Part shown: piece by piece, positions 1 to 22,885 of the stretch
How the letters are laid out: every line of letters begins with the position of its first letter
How positions within the stretch are numbered: position 1 is the first letter of the stretch
Source: Pseudofrankia coriaricola
GTDB lineage: Bacteria > Actinomycetota > Actinomycetes > Frankiales > Frankiaceae
Direction of reading: 5' to 3'
Assembly: GCF_001854805.1 (NCBI RefSeq)
Contig: NZ_MBLO01000222.1
Location: 62,001 to 126,000, forward strand
DNA length: 64,000 nt
The notes under the pieces: model-generated
Seen by the model: the letters and a program-made list of their open reading frames with translations, nothing else
The model's database searches: none
Told to the model about the DNA's origin: nothing
Program-made: the position numbers and the translations under genes

Positions 1-1
1 T

Positions 2-14707
<14,706 letters not shown>

Positions 14708-14805
14708 GCCGCCCCGACCAAGCCATTCCAACCGAGCCACGCAACCGAGCCACGCCATGACCCGGGTCGGGACCGGCCCGCGGCTGACCAAAGAGAGAAA
14801 CCACA

Positions 14806-15990
14806 GTGCGAGACAGGCTGAAACTCAGTGGGGCGAGCATGGCCGGCACGACGGATGCGCAGGATGCGCACCGCGAGGAGATCCTGGACCTGGCCATCGG
14901 TCCGGTGCCGGAATGGGGCACCGGCTGCGCGCGGGACATGATCGCGACGCTGCGGTCCAGCGCCGAGCCGTTCCCCTGCATCTTCGCGACGGCCGCGGCG
15001 AACCGGGGCGGGCTGCGGTTCGGCTTCGTCGACGACCTTGACGACGAGCGGACCTGGTCCGTTCTGCCGGACATACTCGCCACCTACCTCTCGGTCTACC
15101 AGTCGATATCCCGGAACACCTCACTCGTCGTGTTCTTCGGGTCCGGCGGCGAGACGGTGGGCGAGTGGACCGACGACATCCTCGGGTACGAGCGGCGGTT
15201 CTGGTCGTTGCTGCGGTACCTGCACGACAGCGACGGCGAGCCCTGGCCGTCGGACATCCCGACCGACACCGACACACCGGGCTGGGAGTTCAGCTTCCGC
15301 GGCACCCCGATCTTCGTCGTCTGCAACACGCCGGCCCACCAGCGGCTGCGCAGCCGGAGCAGCCCGGTCTTCAACATCACGTTCCAGCCGCGCTGGGTCT
15401 TCGAGGGGCTGGAGCCGCACACCCCGCGCGGCGCCGCCGCCCGCAGGACCATCCGCGAGCGCCTCCGCCGGATGGACAAGGTGGACTCGACCCCGCTGCT
15501 GGGCTCGTACGGTGATCCCGCCAACCGGGAGTGGAAGCAGTACTTCCTGCGCGACGACGCCTCGGTCCCCGCCAGGTGCCCGTTCCACGCCGATTCCGCG
15601 GGCGGAGATGTCGCCTCCGTGGGTCCGGTGGTGGCTCCGGCCTTGGCGCAGGCTGAGGATGCCGGTCCGCGCGCGGACCGGAACACCCAGATCCGGGTCC
15701 TGGACGCCGAGTACAACCCGGTGCCCGTCGGCGCCGTCGGCGAGCTGTTCATCGGCGAGCTGTTCCTCGGCGGGCCGCCGCTCGCCTGGGGCTATCTCGA
15801 CGACCCTCGCCGCGCGGCGGAGCGCTTCCTGCCCGACCCGTTCAGTCCGGTACCCGGCAGCCGGATGTACGCGACCGGGGACCTGGCCCGGTTCCGCGCT
15901 GACGGGGAGGTCGAGTTCCTCGGCCCGGTCGACCGCCTGGACCGGCAACACGCCCGAACCACCAGCCCCGCCGGGAGAGGAATCCGATGA
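14806..15990 (+). CDS. YqcI/YcgG-family (heme N-hydroxylase type) protein with a partial A-domain tail
   Basis: Residues about 20-265 carry the YqcI/YcgG signature: PFPCIFAT, a W-P-x-DIP stretch, FRGTPIFVV, LRSRS and FQPRWVFEGL. Characterised members of this family are heme-dependent N-hydroxylases of L-arginine, and one sits beside the diazeniumdiolate genes of gramibactin-type siderophores. Residues 293-382 are different: they match adenylation-domain motifs A6 (GELFIGE, AWGYLDD), A7 (MYATGDL) and the start of A8 (EFLGPVDR), with no A1-A5 and no A10 lysine, so this part cannot adenylate. The start is GTG 14806, after AAGAGAG; ATG 14839 is an alternative. The gene begins 98 bp after the NRPS stop and overlaps the next gene by ATGA, so the two are translationally coupled. 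The role in N-N bond formation is inferred. Confidence 0.8.
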   Translation: MRDRLKLSGASMAGTTDAQDAHREEILDLAIGPVPEWGTGCARDMIATLRSSAEPFPCIFATAAANRGGLRFGFVDDLDDERTWSVLPDILATYLSVYQSISRNTSLVVFFGSGGETVGEWTDDILGYERRFWSLLRYLHDSDGEPWPSDIPTDTDTPGWEFSFRGTPIFVVCNTPAHQRLRSRSSPVFNITFQPRWVFEGLEPHTPRGAAARRTIRERLRRMDKVDSTPLLGSYGDPANREWKQYFLRDDASVPARCPFHADSAGGDVASVGPVVAPALAQAEDAGPRADRNTQIRVLDAEYNPVPVGAVGELFIGELFLGGPPLAWGYLDDPRRAAERFLPDPFSPVPGSRMYATGDLARFRADGEVEFLGPVDRLDRQHARTTSPAGRGIR

Positions 15991-17678
15991 CTCCGGACCA
16001 GACGACGCTGGCCGAGCTCAGCAGCCCGGACAGCCCACTCGACACAGCTCTACCCGACACAGCTCTACCCGACACAGCTCTACCCGACACAGCCCCGCTG
16101 GCCACGCCGCCGGCTCCGCCCGCGGCCGGACAGGTCCACCCGCACGAGGCGGCCGAGCGGCCCGGCCCATCCGGACCCGTCGGCCCAGCCGGGTTCGACG
16201 ACCTGGCCCGCCGGGTGGAAGCCGCCCGGCGCGGGCCGGGCGCGCACGCGCTGGTGCGCTCGTTCGCGTCGAACCCGGCCTTCCGCCCGGCCGAGTGGGA
16301 GGAGCTGACCACCGAGGACGACCCGTACCGGCGCCCGGTCCGGCCCGCCGACCTGGCCTGGCTGGACTACGGCACCCCGCTGCGGCCCGAGGAGGTGCTG
16401 AAGCTCTCGGGGCTGCTCGGGCACCGGATGCTGCGCAACATCTACGACGCGGACCTGCTGTACCTGCCGCCGAGCCGCGACGCGGCGGCCGAGCGCGACG
16501 CGGCGGACTTCTACGGCGAGGCGAACCGGCTGCGCGGCGCGCTCGCCCAGCCGATTCTCGAACACCACCTGTTCTCGTTCCTGGCGCACCAGCGCCCCTC
16601 CGTGCCGGGCAGCCCGGCGGAACCTGCCGCCAACCCCGAGACAGCGCCGGCCGGCGGGGCCGACGCCGGCGCTGGCGCGGGTGACAAGCGCCTGGGCGGG
16701 CTCCTGCGCGAGCTGCACGGCTACTGGGAGGAGCGCCGGGACCGTCCCGGGGATGCGTTCGCGGTGCTGCGCGGCACCCGCGACCGGCGGGAGGCGACGA
16801 CGTTCGCGCTGCTGCAGCTCTCGGCCTACCTGCCGGCGGGGCGCGCCGCGACCGCCCGGGCGTCACTCGGCGAGTACGACCTCGCCCAGCCCGCCGCCCG
16901 GGCGCTGCTCCTCGGCGACTACCAGCGCTGGGTGGCCAGCTCGGCCGCGTGGACCGCCCTGCTCGCCGCGGCCCGGCTCACCCCGGGGGCCGGGGCGTAC
17001 TGGCAGCTCTATCTGAACACCTCGCTGGCCCGCGGCAACCATCTCCACCAGCTGTCCCGGTCGCCGCGACGGCACGCGGAGCTGCTCGGCGCGTTCGTGC
17101 ACCAGCGCATCGACGACGTGGCCGTCGCCACCGCGTGGGCGGACGCGGTCGAGGACGGCCTCGGCGAGCGGACGGCCCTCTTCGCGTCGGTTCCGGCGGT
17201 GGCCCCGGCGGCGCTGGACGACCTGGTCGACACGCTCCTCGCCCCGCTGCTCGCGCTGTATGGCGACGCGGCGCTGGCCGCCTTCCACACCGGCTTCGCC
17301 GACGCGGCCCACCTCGCCCGCCTGTGGGACCGGGACCTAGCCGCGCAGCTGGCGTGGGCGGACTCGATCGACGAGTACAAGGCGAAGGCCGAGGCCATCG
17401 ACGCATACCTGACGGCGGAGCGGATCGAGGTCGACCTGGACACGTTCGTCGAGTCCTGCGACGAGACGTCGACGACGCACGTCCACGACGAGCACCGGCT
17501 GGTCATGATCGAGTCCGGTGACATGCACTTCTGGAACAACGTCACCCACAAGATCGCGCTGAGTGACGGCGACAAGATCCTGATTCCGAAGTCGCGGCTG
17601 CACGGGTCCACCGTGCTGTCGGGATCGTGCACCTACCACCAGCCGATCATTCCGGACGACATGTACCTGAGGTTCTGA
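15987..17678 (+). CDS. Heme-oxygenase-like diiron protein with C-terminal cupin (diazeniumdiolate/N-N bond enzyme, GrbD/SznF-like layout)
   Basis: 563 residues. After a low-complexity N-terminus (TALPD repeats) comes an all-helical body with YGEANRLRGAL and LEHHLFSFLAH near 180, and LARGNHLHQLSRSP (about 347-360) followed by an acidic/His helix, typical of iron-containing heme-oxygenase-like oxidases. Residues about 485-560 are a compact cupin with THVHDEH (His498, His500, His503), IESGDMHFWNN and a later His539. The order helical domain, diiron oxygenase, cupin is that of SznF, which N-oxygenates a guanidine and rearranges it to an N-nitroso product. A similar protein pairs with a YqcI/YcgG protein in gramibactin-type clusters. 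The gene overlaps the YqcI gene by ATGA, so both probably act on arginine or ornithine to supply an amino acid to the NRPS. Iron ligands were not confirmed by alignment. Confidence 0.75.
   Translation: MTPDQTTLAELSSPDSPLDTALPDTALPDTALPDTAPLATPPAPPAAGQVHPHEAAERPGPSGPVGPAGFDDLARRVEAARRGPGAHALVRSFASNPAFRPAEWEELTTEDDPYRRPVRPADLAWLDYGTPLRPEEVLKLSGLLGHRMLRNIYDADLLYLPPSRDAAAERDAADFYGEANRLRGALAQPILEHHLFSFLAHQRPSVPGSPAEPAANPETAPAGGADAGAGAGDKRLGGLLRELHGYWEERRDRPGDAFAVLRGTRDRREATTFALLQLSAYLPAGRAATARASLGEYDLAQPAARALLLGDYQRWVASSAAWTALLAAARLTPGAGAYWQLYLNTSLARGNHLHQLSRSPRRHAELLGAFVHQRIDDVAVATAWADAVEDGLGERTALFASVPAVAPAALDDLVDTLLAPLLALYGDAALAAFHTGFADAAHLARLWDRDLAAQLAWADSIDEYKAKAEAIDAYLTAERIEVDLDTFVESCDETSTTHVHDEHRLVMIESGDMHFWNNVTHKIALSDGDKILIPKSRLHGSTVLSGSCTYHQPIIPDDMYLRF
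16041..16100 (+). repeat. 15-bp tandem repeat, four units
   Basis: Three exact copies of GACACAGCTCTACCC and a fourth partial copy encode TALPD pentapeptides near the N-terminus of the diiron/cupin protein. Confidence 0.95.
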
Positions 17679-17689
17679 GCCCGCCGACG

Positions 17690-17890
17690 CGACCACGTCA
17701 CCCAGGGCTCGGGCATGTGCTCGTCGTGCCCTGGTCTGGGACGACCGGCCGGTCGTCCCAGACCACCTGATCGTTCCGTGGCGGGCCGCGGAGCGCCGTT
17801 CGGGAATGGGCTCCGGGCGGCGGTCGTCGCGGATCGCCGCGCACACCTCGACCTTCGACAGCTTCGGCACCGGCACCCCTCACGCAGAAA
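17690..17890 (-). pseudogene. Possible remnant of a transposase N-terminus
   Basis: On the minus strand, GTG near 17870 opens a segment VPKLSKVEVCAAIRDDRR that resembles the first helix of IS21-like transposases (pattern LSKVELxAAIRRD). The match then decays and no downstream transposase domain follows. It lies among inverted repeats after the diiron/cupin gene. The call rests on a short motif. Confidence 0.3.
17732..17765. repeat. 34-bp perfect palindrome
   Basis: TGGTCTGGGACGACCGG is followed at once by its exact reverse complement, 54 bp past the stop of the diiron/cupin gene. It could act as a terminator without a T-tract for the siderophore transcript, or be a mobile-element end. Confidence 0.7.
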
Positions 17891-17927
17891 GCCGTGCGAC
17901 GCACCTTGGCCCAGAACGTGTGAGCCG

Positions 17928-17984
17928 TTCATGATCTGGTGTGATTTTCGGGCTATCACTTCGAAAATCACACCAGATCATGAA
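17928..17984. repeat. 23-bp perfect inverted repeat with 11-nt loop
   Basis: The left arm is 17928-17950 and the right arm 17962-17984, an exact reverse complement (core ATGATCTGGTG...GATTTTCG). The right arm covers the stop codon of the MOSC gene, between two convergent genes. A near-identical arm sequence recurs at 43.07-43.14 kb. Confidence 0.9.
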
Positions 17985-18636
17985 GCTCGCCTCCGACGGG
18001 AGCCGGCGGAGCGAGCCGCCGCTCGACCTTCTTCCGCACGTCCTCCGCCAGGAGCCGCGTGACCCCGGCGAGGGCGGGGAGCTGGTCGGGATCAGTCGTG
18101 AGCGCCTGGAAGACCTGCCCGACGGTTATCCCGTGATCGGGCCGGCGCAGAATCCTGATCGGGTCCCCGGCGGAGACGTCTCCTTCACCCAGAACCCGGA
18201 GGTACGCGCCGGGCGTGCCGCGCTGGATGAAACGCTGAATGAGGTCGGGGACGTCCCAGAAGCCGGCGAACACGCGGCATGGTATGCGCGGCGCCGTCAC
18301 CTGGAGCACCGCGGACCCGATGGCCCACATCTCGCCGATCAGAGCACCGGTGACATCTATCCCCAGTGAGGTCAGATTCTCGCCGAAACTGCCGGGAGGG
18401 ATGCCGCGGTCAAGCGCGCTCTCCCACCAGGAGAAATCCTCCTGGGCGTAGACGTACGCGGCGCGGTCGACACCGCCGTGAAACGTGAGGTCGCAGATGG
18501 TGTCCCCGGTCAGGCCGACACGGCCGACGCGCACCGGCCCGCTGACGGGACGCTTGTCGATCCCGCTCCGGCCCTTCCGCCCGGTCCACGCGTCATTCCG
18601 GACGACGGCGAGATTGACCGCAAGAAGACTCCCCAT
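17968..18636 (-). CDS. MOSC-domain protein (YiiM-like)
   Basis: About 222 residues from ATG 18636, preceded by a GGGG ribosome-binding stretch; the frame is open to 18759 but the upstream part is unlike the family. Visible motifs are KRPVSGPVRV, LTFHGGVDRAAYVY, GSFGENLTSLG and RIPCRVFAG, whose Cys is the conserved MOSC cysteine. MOSC proteins of this group transfer or bind molybdenum cofactor sulfur and are often linked to reduction of N-hydroxylated compounds. It is convergent with the siderophore genes on one side and divergent from the iron-boxed A-domain gene on the other. No specific substrate can be read from sequence. Confidence 0.85.
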   Translation of the reverse strand: MGSLLAVNLAVVRNDAWTGRKGRSGIDKRPVSGPVRVGRVGLTGDTICDLTFHGGVDRAAYVYAQEDFSWWESALDRGIPPGSFGENLTSLGIDVTGALIGEMWAIGSAVLQVTAPRIPCRVFAGFWDVPDLIQRFIQRGTPGAYLRVLGEGDVSAGDPIRILRRPDHGITVGQVFQALTTDPDQLPALAGVTRLLAEDVRKKVERRLAPPAPVGGELHDLV

Positions 18637-18773
18637 CGGATACCCCAACATCCGCAATGAAAGACCTTGAACAGAGGCTACGGTCTCGCGGCCGGGCGGG
18701 GACGGTCCCACGCGGCGGTCGCCCGGCGGACCTGGCATCTGGAGGCAGTCCGTGATCACCCGAAAAGGGTTTG

Positions 18774-18813
18774 TTAGGTAAGGCTAACTCTTGTGTAGGT
18801 AAGGCTTACCTGC
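18774..18813 (+). promoter_or_regulatory. Two tandem iron boxes (IdeR/DmdR type)
   Basis: TTAGGTAAGGCTAACTCTT (18774-18792) and GTAGGTAAGGCTTACCTGC (18795-18813) each match 14 of 19 positions of the known IdeR/DmdR consensus. They start 21 bp apart, two helical turns, so two repressor dimers could bind the same face. They lie 105-145 bp upstream of the free A-domain gene and may also face the divergent MOSC gene. Iron repression of the A-domain and lipoprotein genes is inferred. Confidence 0.85.
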
Positions 18814-18917
18814 TAATCTTCCTGCGCGTCAGGTCCGACTTGGCCTCCGCCGCCCTCGGGAGTTGGCCGTGTGTGTGCCGGGGCAGGCTGGATCTTGCCC
18901 GCTGACCGAGGGGAACG

Positions 18918-20660
18918 ATGGTGAGTTCGCGCTCTGGCGACGGTGCGTTGCCGGCCCGGCCGGTCGACGGACCGGCGACGCTCGAGAACTTCAACGACTT
19001 CAGCGTGCCCGCGGCCATCACGACCGTCGTCGATCTGTTCACGGCCCAGGTGCGGAGCACGCCGGAGGCGACCGCCGTCGTGGCTCCCGGGGCGCGGATG
19101 ACCTACGGGGAGTTCGGGGCGCGGGTGTTCCAGCTCGCGCGGGTACTGCGCGCCCGGGGCCTCGGCCCGGAGGACATCGTCGGCATCCGGCTGGTCCGGT
19201 CCGCCGAAATGGTCGTCGCGCTGCTCGCGGTCATGGTCGCCGGCGGGGCCTTCGTCCCGATCGAGCCGGGATGGCCCGACCAGCGGCGCCGGCGGGTGCT
19301 GGCCGACGCGCGGGCCCGGCTGATCGTGACCGATGCGGAGGCGCCGGCCACGCCCGGCGGCCTGGTAGACGGCGGGTTGGTAGACGGCGGGTTGGTCGAC
19401 GGCGGGTTGGTCGACGGAGTGCCGGCCGTCCCGGTCGACCTGGACGCCTGGTCCTGGGGCGCCGAGTCGGCCGAGCCGCTCGATCTGCCGATCCCACCGG
19501 CGGGGCTGGCGTACGTGATCTTCACCTCAGGGTCGACCGGCGCTCCCAAGGGGGCGATGATCCGGCATGACGCGATCGCCGAGCGGCTGCGGTGGCAGGT
19601 GACGGACCTGTTCGGCTTCGGCCCGGACGACGCGTCCTTGTTCAAGGCGCCGCTGTCGTTCGACATCTCGATCAACGAGATCCTGCTGCCGCTGGTCTGC
19701 GGCGGCCGGCTGGTCATCGCGGAGCCGGACGGCGAGCTCGACCCGGGATACCTGGTCGACCTGATCGAGGGCGAGCGGGTCACCTTCGTCTACCTGGTGT
19801 CGTCGATGCTGGACATCCTGCTGGAGGCGGCGGAGGGCACGGAGGCGCTGGCCTCGCTGCGGCATGTCTGGTGCGGCGGAGAGGTGCTGACGCCCGCGCT
19901 CTTCGCCCGGTTCCGCGCCCAGCTCGGTACGGCGATGTACCACGGCTACGGACCGGCCGAGACGACGATCGGCGTCTCCCACGTGATCTACAAGGACGAC
20001 GCCGAGCGTCTCGCCGCGTCGATCGGCCGGCCCAACCCGCACACCCAGCTCCACGTCGTCGACGACACGATGGCACCGGTGCCCGACGGCGAGGTCGGTG
20101 AACTGTACGTGGCCGGGTTTCTGCTCGGCAGGGGCTATGTGAACAACGGGCCGCTGACCGCCGCGCGTTTTGTCGCGAACCCGTTCGTGGGCGGTGGCGA
20201 GCGGATGTACCGGACCGGGGACCTCGCCCGCTGGAACGCCGCCGGCTGGCTGGAGTTCGTTGGCCGGGCCGACAACCAGGTGAAGATCCGCGGGATGCGG
20301 CTCGAGCTGGAAGAGGTGGAGGCGGCGCTCGCCACGCACCCCCGGGTACGGCGGGCGGCGGTCGCGGTGTCCCGCGACACCGCCGCGCCCCGGCTGCTCG
20401 CCTTCGTCGTCCCCGATGCCGGCGCGACCGCCGCCGACCGTGCCGGGGGCTCCCCGGCGCCGGGGACGGCGGGTGAGCCGTTCGCCGACGAGGTGCTGGC
20501 CTGGTGCGCCGACCTGCTTCCCCAATACATGGTGCCGAGCGTCGTGACCGTGCTCGACACGCTCCCGGTCACCGCCGGCGGAAAGGTGGACCGCCGCGCT
20601 CTGACCGAATCGGCGTCAGCGCCCGCCCGCCCACGGACGCCATCCGTCGGACGGCGATAA
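18918..20660 (+). CDS. Free-standing NRPS adenylation domain, predicted N5-formyl-N5-hydroxyornithine
   Basis: 580 residues covering one complete A domain (A1-A10: [30 protein letters not shown], final GGKVD) with no carrier or condensation domain after it. Motifs FDISINE, FVYLVSS, VWCGGEV and [10 protein letters not shown] give pocket D-I-N-Y-W-G-G-I-G-K, the code reported for N5-formyl-N5-hydroxyornithine in the first module of coelichelin synthetase. The start ATG 18918 follows GAGGGGA. It sits behind two iron boxes and before a siderophore-binding lipoprotein. The NRPS at the left has one C-PCP-E module without an A domain, so this enzyme very likely acylates that carrier in trans; it could also serve a starter carrier outside the window. 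A loop carries four LVDGG repeats. Confidence 0.9.
   Translation: MVSSRSGDGALPARPVDGPATLENFNDFSVPAAITTVVDLFTAQVRSTPEATAVVAPGARMTYGEFGARVFQLARVLRARGLGPEDIVGIRLVRSAEMVVALLAVMVAGGAFVPIEPGWPDQRRRRVLADARARLIVTDAEAPATPGGLVDGGLVDGGLVDGGLVDGVPAVPVDLDAWSWGAESAEPLDLPIPPAGLAYVIFTSGSTGAPKGAMIRHDAIAERLRWQVTDLFGFGPDDASLFKAPLSFDISINEILLPLVCGGRLVIAEPDGELDPGYLVDLIEGERVTFVYLVSSMLDILLEAAEGTEALASLRHVWCGGEVLTPALFARFRAQLGTAMYHGYGPAETTIGVSHVIYKDDAERLAASIGRPNPHTQLHVVDDTMAPVPDGEVGELYVAGFLLGRGYVNNGPLTAARFVANPFVGGGERMYRTGDLARWNAAGWLEFVGRADNQVKIRGMRLELEEVEAALATHPRVRRAAVAVSRDTAAPRLLAFVVPDAGATAADRAGGSPAPGTAGEPFADEVLAWCADLLPQYMVPSVVTVLDTLPVTAGGKVDRRALTESASAPARPRTPSVGRR
19362..19421 (+). repeat. 15-bp tandem repeat, four units
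   Basis: Units close to TTGGTCGACGGCGGG encode LVDGG four times in a loop of the free A domain. Confidence 0.95.
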
Positions 20661-20772
20661 CCCTGATTCGGCGCGACGCAGGTGGACGACATCCCAGGTC
20701 GACCAGCCGCGCAATCTCACCCGTGACCGCGAGCTGTCCAGGCGCGCGGCCTGACCATGGAAACGAGAAAGA

Positions 20773-21771
20773 GTGCGAAACAGACTGAAGCTCATTCCGG
20801 CGTTTTTCCTCGCCGTCATCGCGCTCGCCCTCGCGGCGGGCTGCGGCGGCAGCGACGACGGCGACGGGACGCCGGCGCCGGCGCCGGCGAGCGCGGCCTC
20901 GGGCAGCTTTCCGGTCACGCTGAAGGACAAGTTCGGCACCGCGGTGGTCCCGGCCGAGCCGAAGCGCATCATCGCGCTCAGCTACGAAGAGGACACTCTG
21001 GCGGCGCTCGGCATCACGCCGATCGCCTACGGGAAGAACGAGTACAAGCCCGACGGCGTCTTCCCGTGGCTGACGGGGAAGGTCGACCTCTCGAAGAGCA
21101 CCGCGCTCGACACCGCCGGGGACCTGAACCTCGAGCAGATCGCGGCGCTGAAGCCCGACCTGATCCTGGCCACGAACTTCTACGGTCTGGCGGACTACTA
21201 CGACCGGCTGTCCAAGATCGCGCCGACCGTGGGCTTCACCGACGACGCCGGTATCGCGACCTGGCAGGAGAACAGCACCATCATCGGCAAGGCCGTGGGC
21301 CGTGAGGCCGACACCGCGAAGGCGATCGCGGCCACCGATAAGATCATTAAGGACACCGCGACGGGCCTGCCCGGCCTGGCCGGAAAGACGTTCAGCTACT
21401 CCTTCTACTACGAGCCGGGTGGCCTGGCGGTCATCGACGACCCGGAGACGGTCTCGGTCCAGCTCTACTCCGAGCTCGGCATGAAGCTCGCGCCGGGCGT
21501 CACGGAGAACGTGGTCGACCGTTCGCTGAGCATGGAGAAGCTCAGCGCGCTGGACGCCGACTTCGTGCTGATCGGGTACGCCACCCCGGACCTGAAGACC
21601 GAGATGGACGGCAACAAGCTGTTCACCGAGATCCCGGCGGTCAGGGCGGGACGGGTCCTGGAGGTCGACGCCTTCACGGCGGGCGCGGTGAACAACCCGA
21701 CGATTCTCAACATCCCGTGGCAGCTCGAGCAGCTCAAGCCGACCCTGGCCAAGGCCGCCGCCAGCAGCTGA
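20773..21771 (+). CDS. Iron-siderophore ABC transporter substrate-binding lipoprotein (FecB/FepB type)
   Basis: 332 residues from GTG 20773. A type II signal peptide ends in LAAGC, with lipidated Cys24, followed by a Gly/Asp/Ala-Pro linker. The mature part has the helical-backbone class III binding-protein pattern: PVTLKDKFG, EPKRIIAL, LNLEQIAALKPDLIL and the C-terminal TILNIPWQLEQLKPTL. It should bind the ferri-siderophore outside the membrane and pass it to a permease. No permease or ATPase gene follows, so these are elsewhere or shared. It is probably co-transcribed with the free A-domain gene 112 bp upstream, under the iron boxes. The first bases of the gene closely match those of the gene at 14806. 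Confidence 0.9.
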   Translation: MRNRLKLIPAFFLAVIALALAAGCGGSDDGDGTPAPAPASAASGSFPVTLKDKFGTAVVPAEPKRIIALSYEEDTLAALGITPIAYGKNEYKPDGVFPWLTGKVDLSKSTALDTAGDLNLEQIAALKPDLILATNFYGLADYYDRLSKIAPTVGFTDDAGIATWQENSTIIGKAVGREADTAKAIAATDKIIKDTATGLPGLAGKTFSYSFYYEPGGLAVIDDPETVSVQLYSELGMKLAPGVTENVVDRSLSMEKLSALDADFVLIGYATPDLKTEMDGNKLFTEIPAVRAGRVLEVDAFTAGAVNNPTILNIPWQLEQLKPTLAKAAASS

Positions 21772-21970
21772 CCCCCGGCGGAGCGGAGCTCGCGTGGCCT
21801 TCGCCGCGCGAGTGGCAACGGTGACCGGCCAGCGAGCGGCGTTCACCGCCTCGGCCCACTGGCCTTTGGCCATATGGCCGGGTGCGGCGCGTAAGGGACC
21901 GCACGTCCGCTGTTCCTGGCCCGGGCCTGTGGCGGCGGCGGTGTCGTGCGGGTCGGTGATGATGGGTGGC

Positions 21971-22687
21971 ATGCCGCGACGCAACGACCTGGGACAGCTG
22001 GTAGGAGATCCAGTCGGCTGGTCGGGAGCGCGACCGCCACGGACGCGGGTGTTCACCGGGCGCTCGGTGCGGCTGTGCCCGTTGTCCGTCGAGGAGCATG
22101 CGCGGCAGGTGGTCGAGCAGCTGAGCCCGCATCCCCAGTTGTGGACCTACCAAGGCGACGACGCGCCGGCCGACGCGGAGGAGGCGGCCCTAGGGATCAC
22201 TGTCATGACCCAGCGGGCGGACACGTGCGCGTTCGCGATCGTGGACCTGGCCAGTGGGGTGTTCCAGGGGCGGGTGGCGCTGTTGCGCAGCCAGCCGGAC
22301 GTCGGGTCGATCGAGGTCGGCGGGATCATCTACGCGCCGTCGCTGCAGCGGACCCGAGCCGCGACCGAGGTGCAGTACCTGCTCATGAGGTACGCCTTCG
22401 ACGACCTTGGTTACCGCAGGTACGAGTGGAAATGCGACAGTCTCAACCAGCCCTCCCGCGTGGCCGCCACCCGGTTGGGCTTCGTGGAGGAGGGCACCTG
22501 GCGCAACGCCCTGGTCGTCAAGGGGCGCAACCGGGACACCGCCTGGTACTCGATCGCCGACCACGAGTGGCCCCTTGTCCGCAAGGCGCTCGAAGCCTGG
22601 CTCGCGGACGACAACTTCGACGGGGCCGGCCGCCAGCGACGGTCGCTCGCCGAACTGCGAGCACGCCTCGGCGACGGCCCGGCATAG
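21971..22687 (+). CDS. GNAT-family N-acetyltransferase
   Basis: About 238 residues from ATG 21971 (MPRRNDLGQLVGDP), a start typical of this actinobacterial RimJ/RimL-like subgroup; ATG 21959 is also possible. Motifs are VEVGGIIYAP-like (IEVGGIIYAP), TRAATEVQYLLMRYAF, YRRYEWKCDSLN and SRVAATRLGFVEEG, the acetyl-CoA-binding and C-terminal parts of the fold. The substrate is unknown. It follows the siderophore lipoprotein by about 200 bp, and nothing ties it to the siderophore. Confidence 0.88.
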   Translation: MPRRNDLGQLVGDPVGWSGARPPRTRVFTGRSVRLCPLSVEEHARQVVEQLSPHPQLWTYQGDDAPADAEEAALGITVMTQRADTCAFAIVDLASGVFQGRVALLRSQPDVGSIEVGGIIYAPSLQRTRAATEVQYLLMRYAFDDLGYRRYEWKCDSLNQPSRVAATRLGFVEEGTWRNALVVKGRNRDTAWYSIADHEWPLVRKALEAWLADDNFDGAGRQRRSLAELRARLGDGPA

Positions 22688-22885
22688 ACAGACCTACCCG
22701 ACGGGATATTCCCCCAGCCGTTCCGACGGACTCACCCGGACGACACGGCGGTTTCACCCGATTGTCCTTTCGGCGGCTGCTCGCGGATGACAGGCTGACG
22801 GGACTGGGCAAGATCCTCGTAACGCAGGGAGTGGCGATCTGTTTACCGAAGTAGAGCGGTATGCGTTTCCCGCCGGCCGAGTTCT

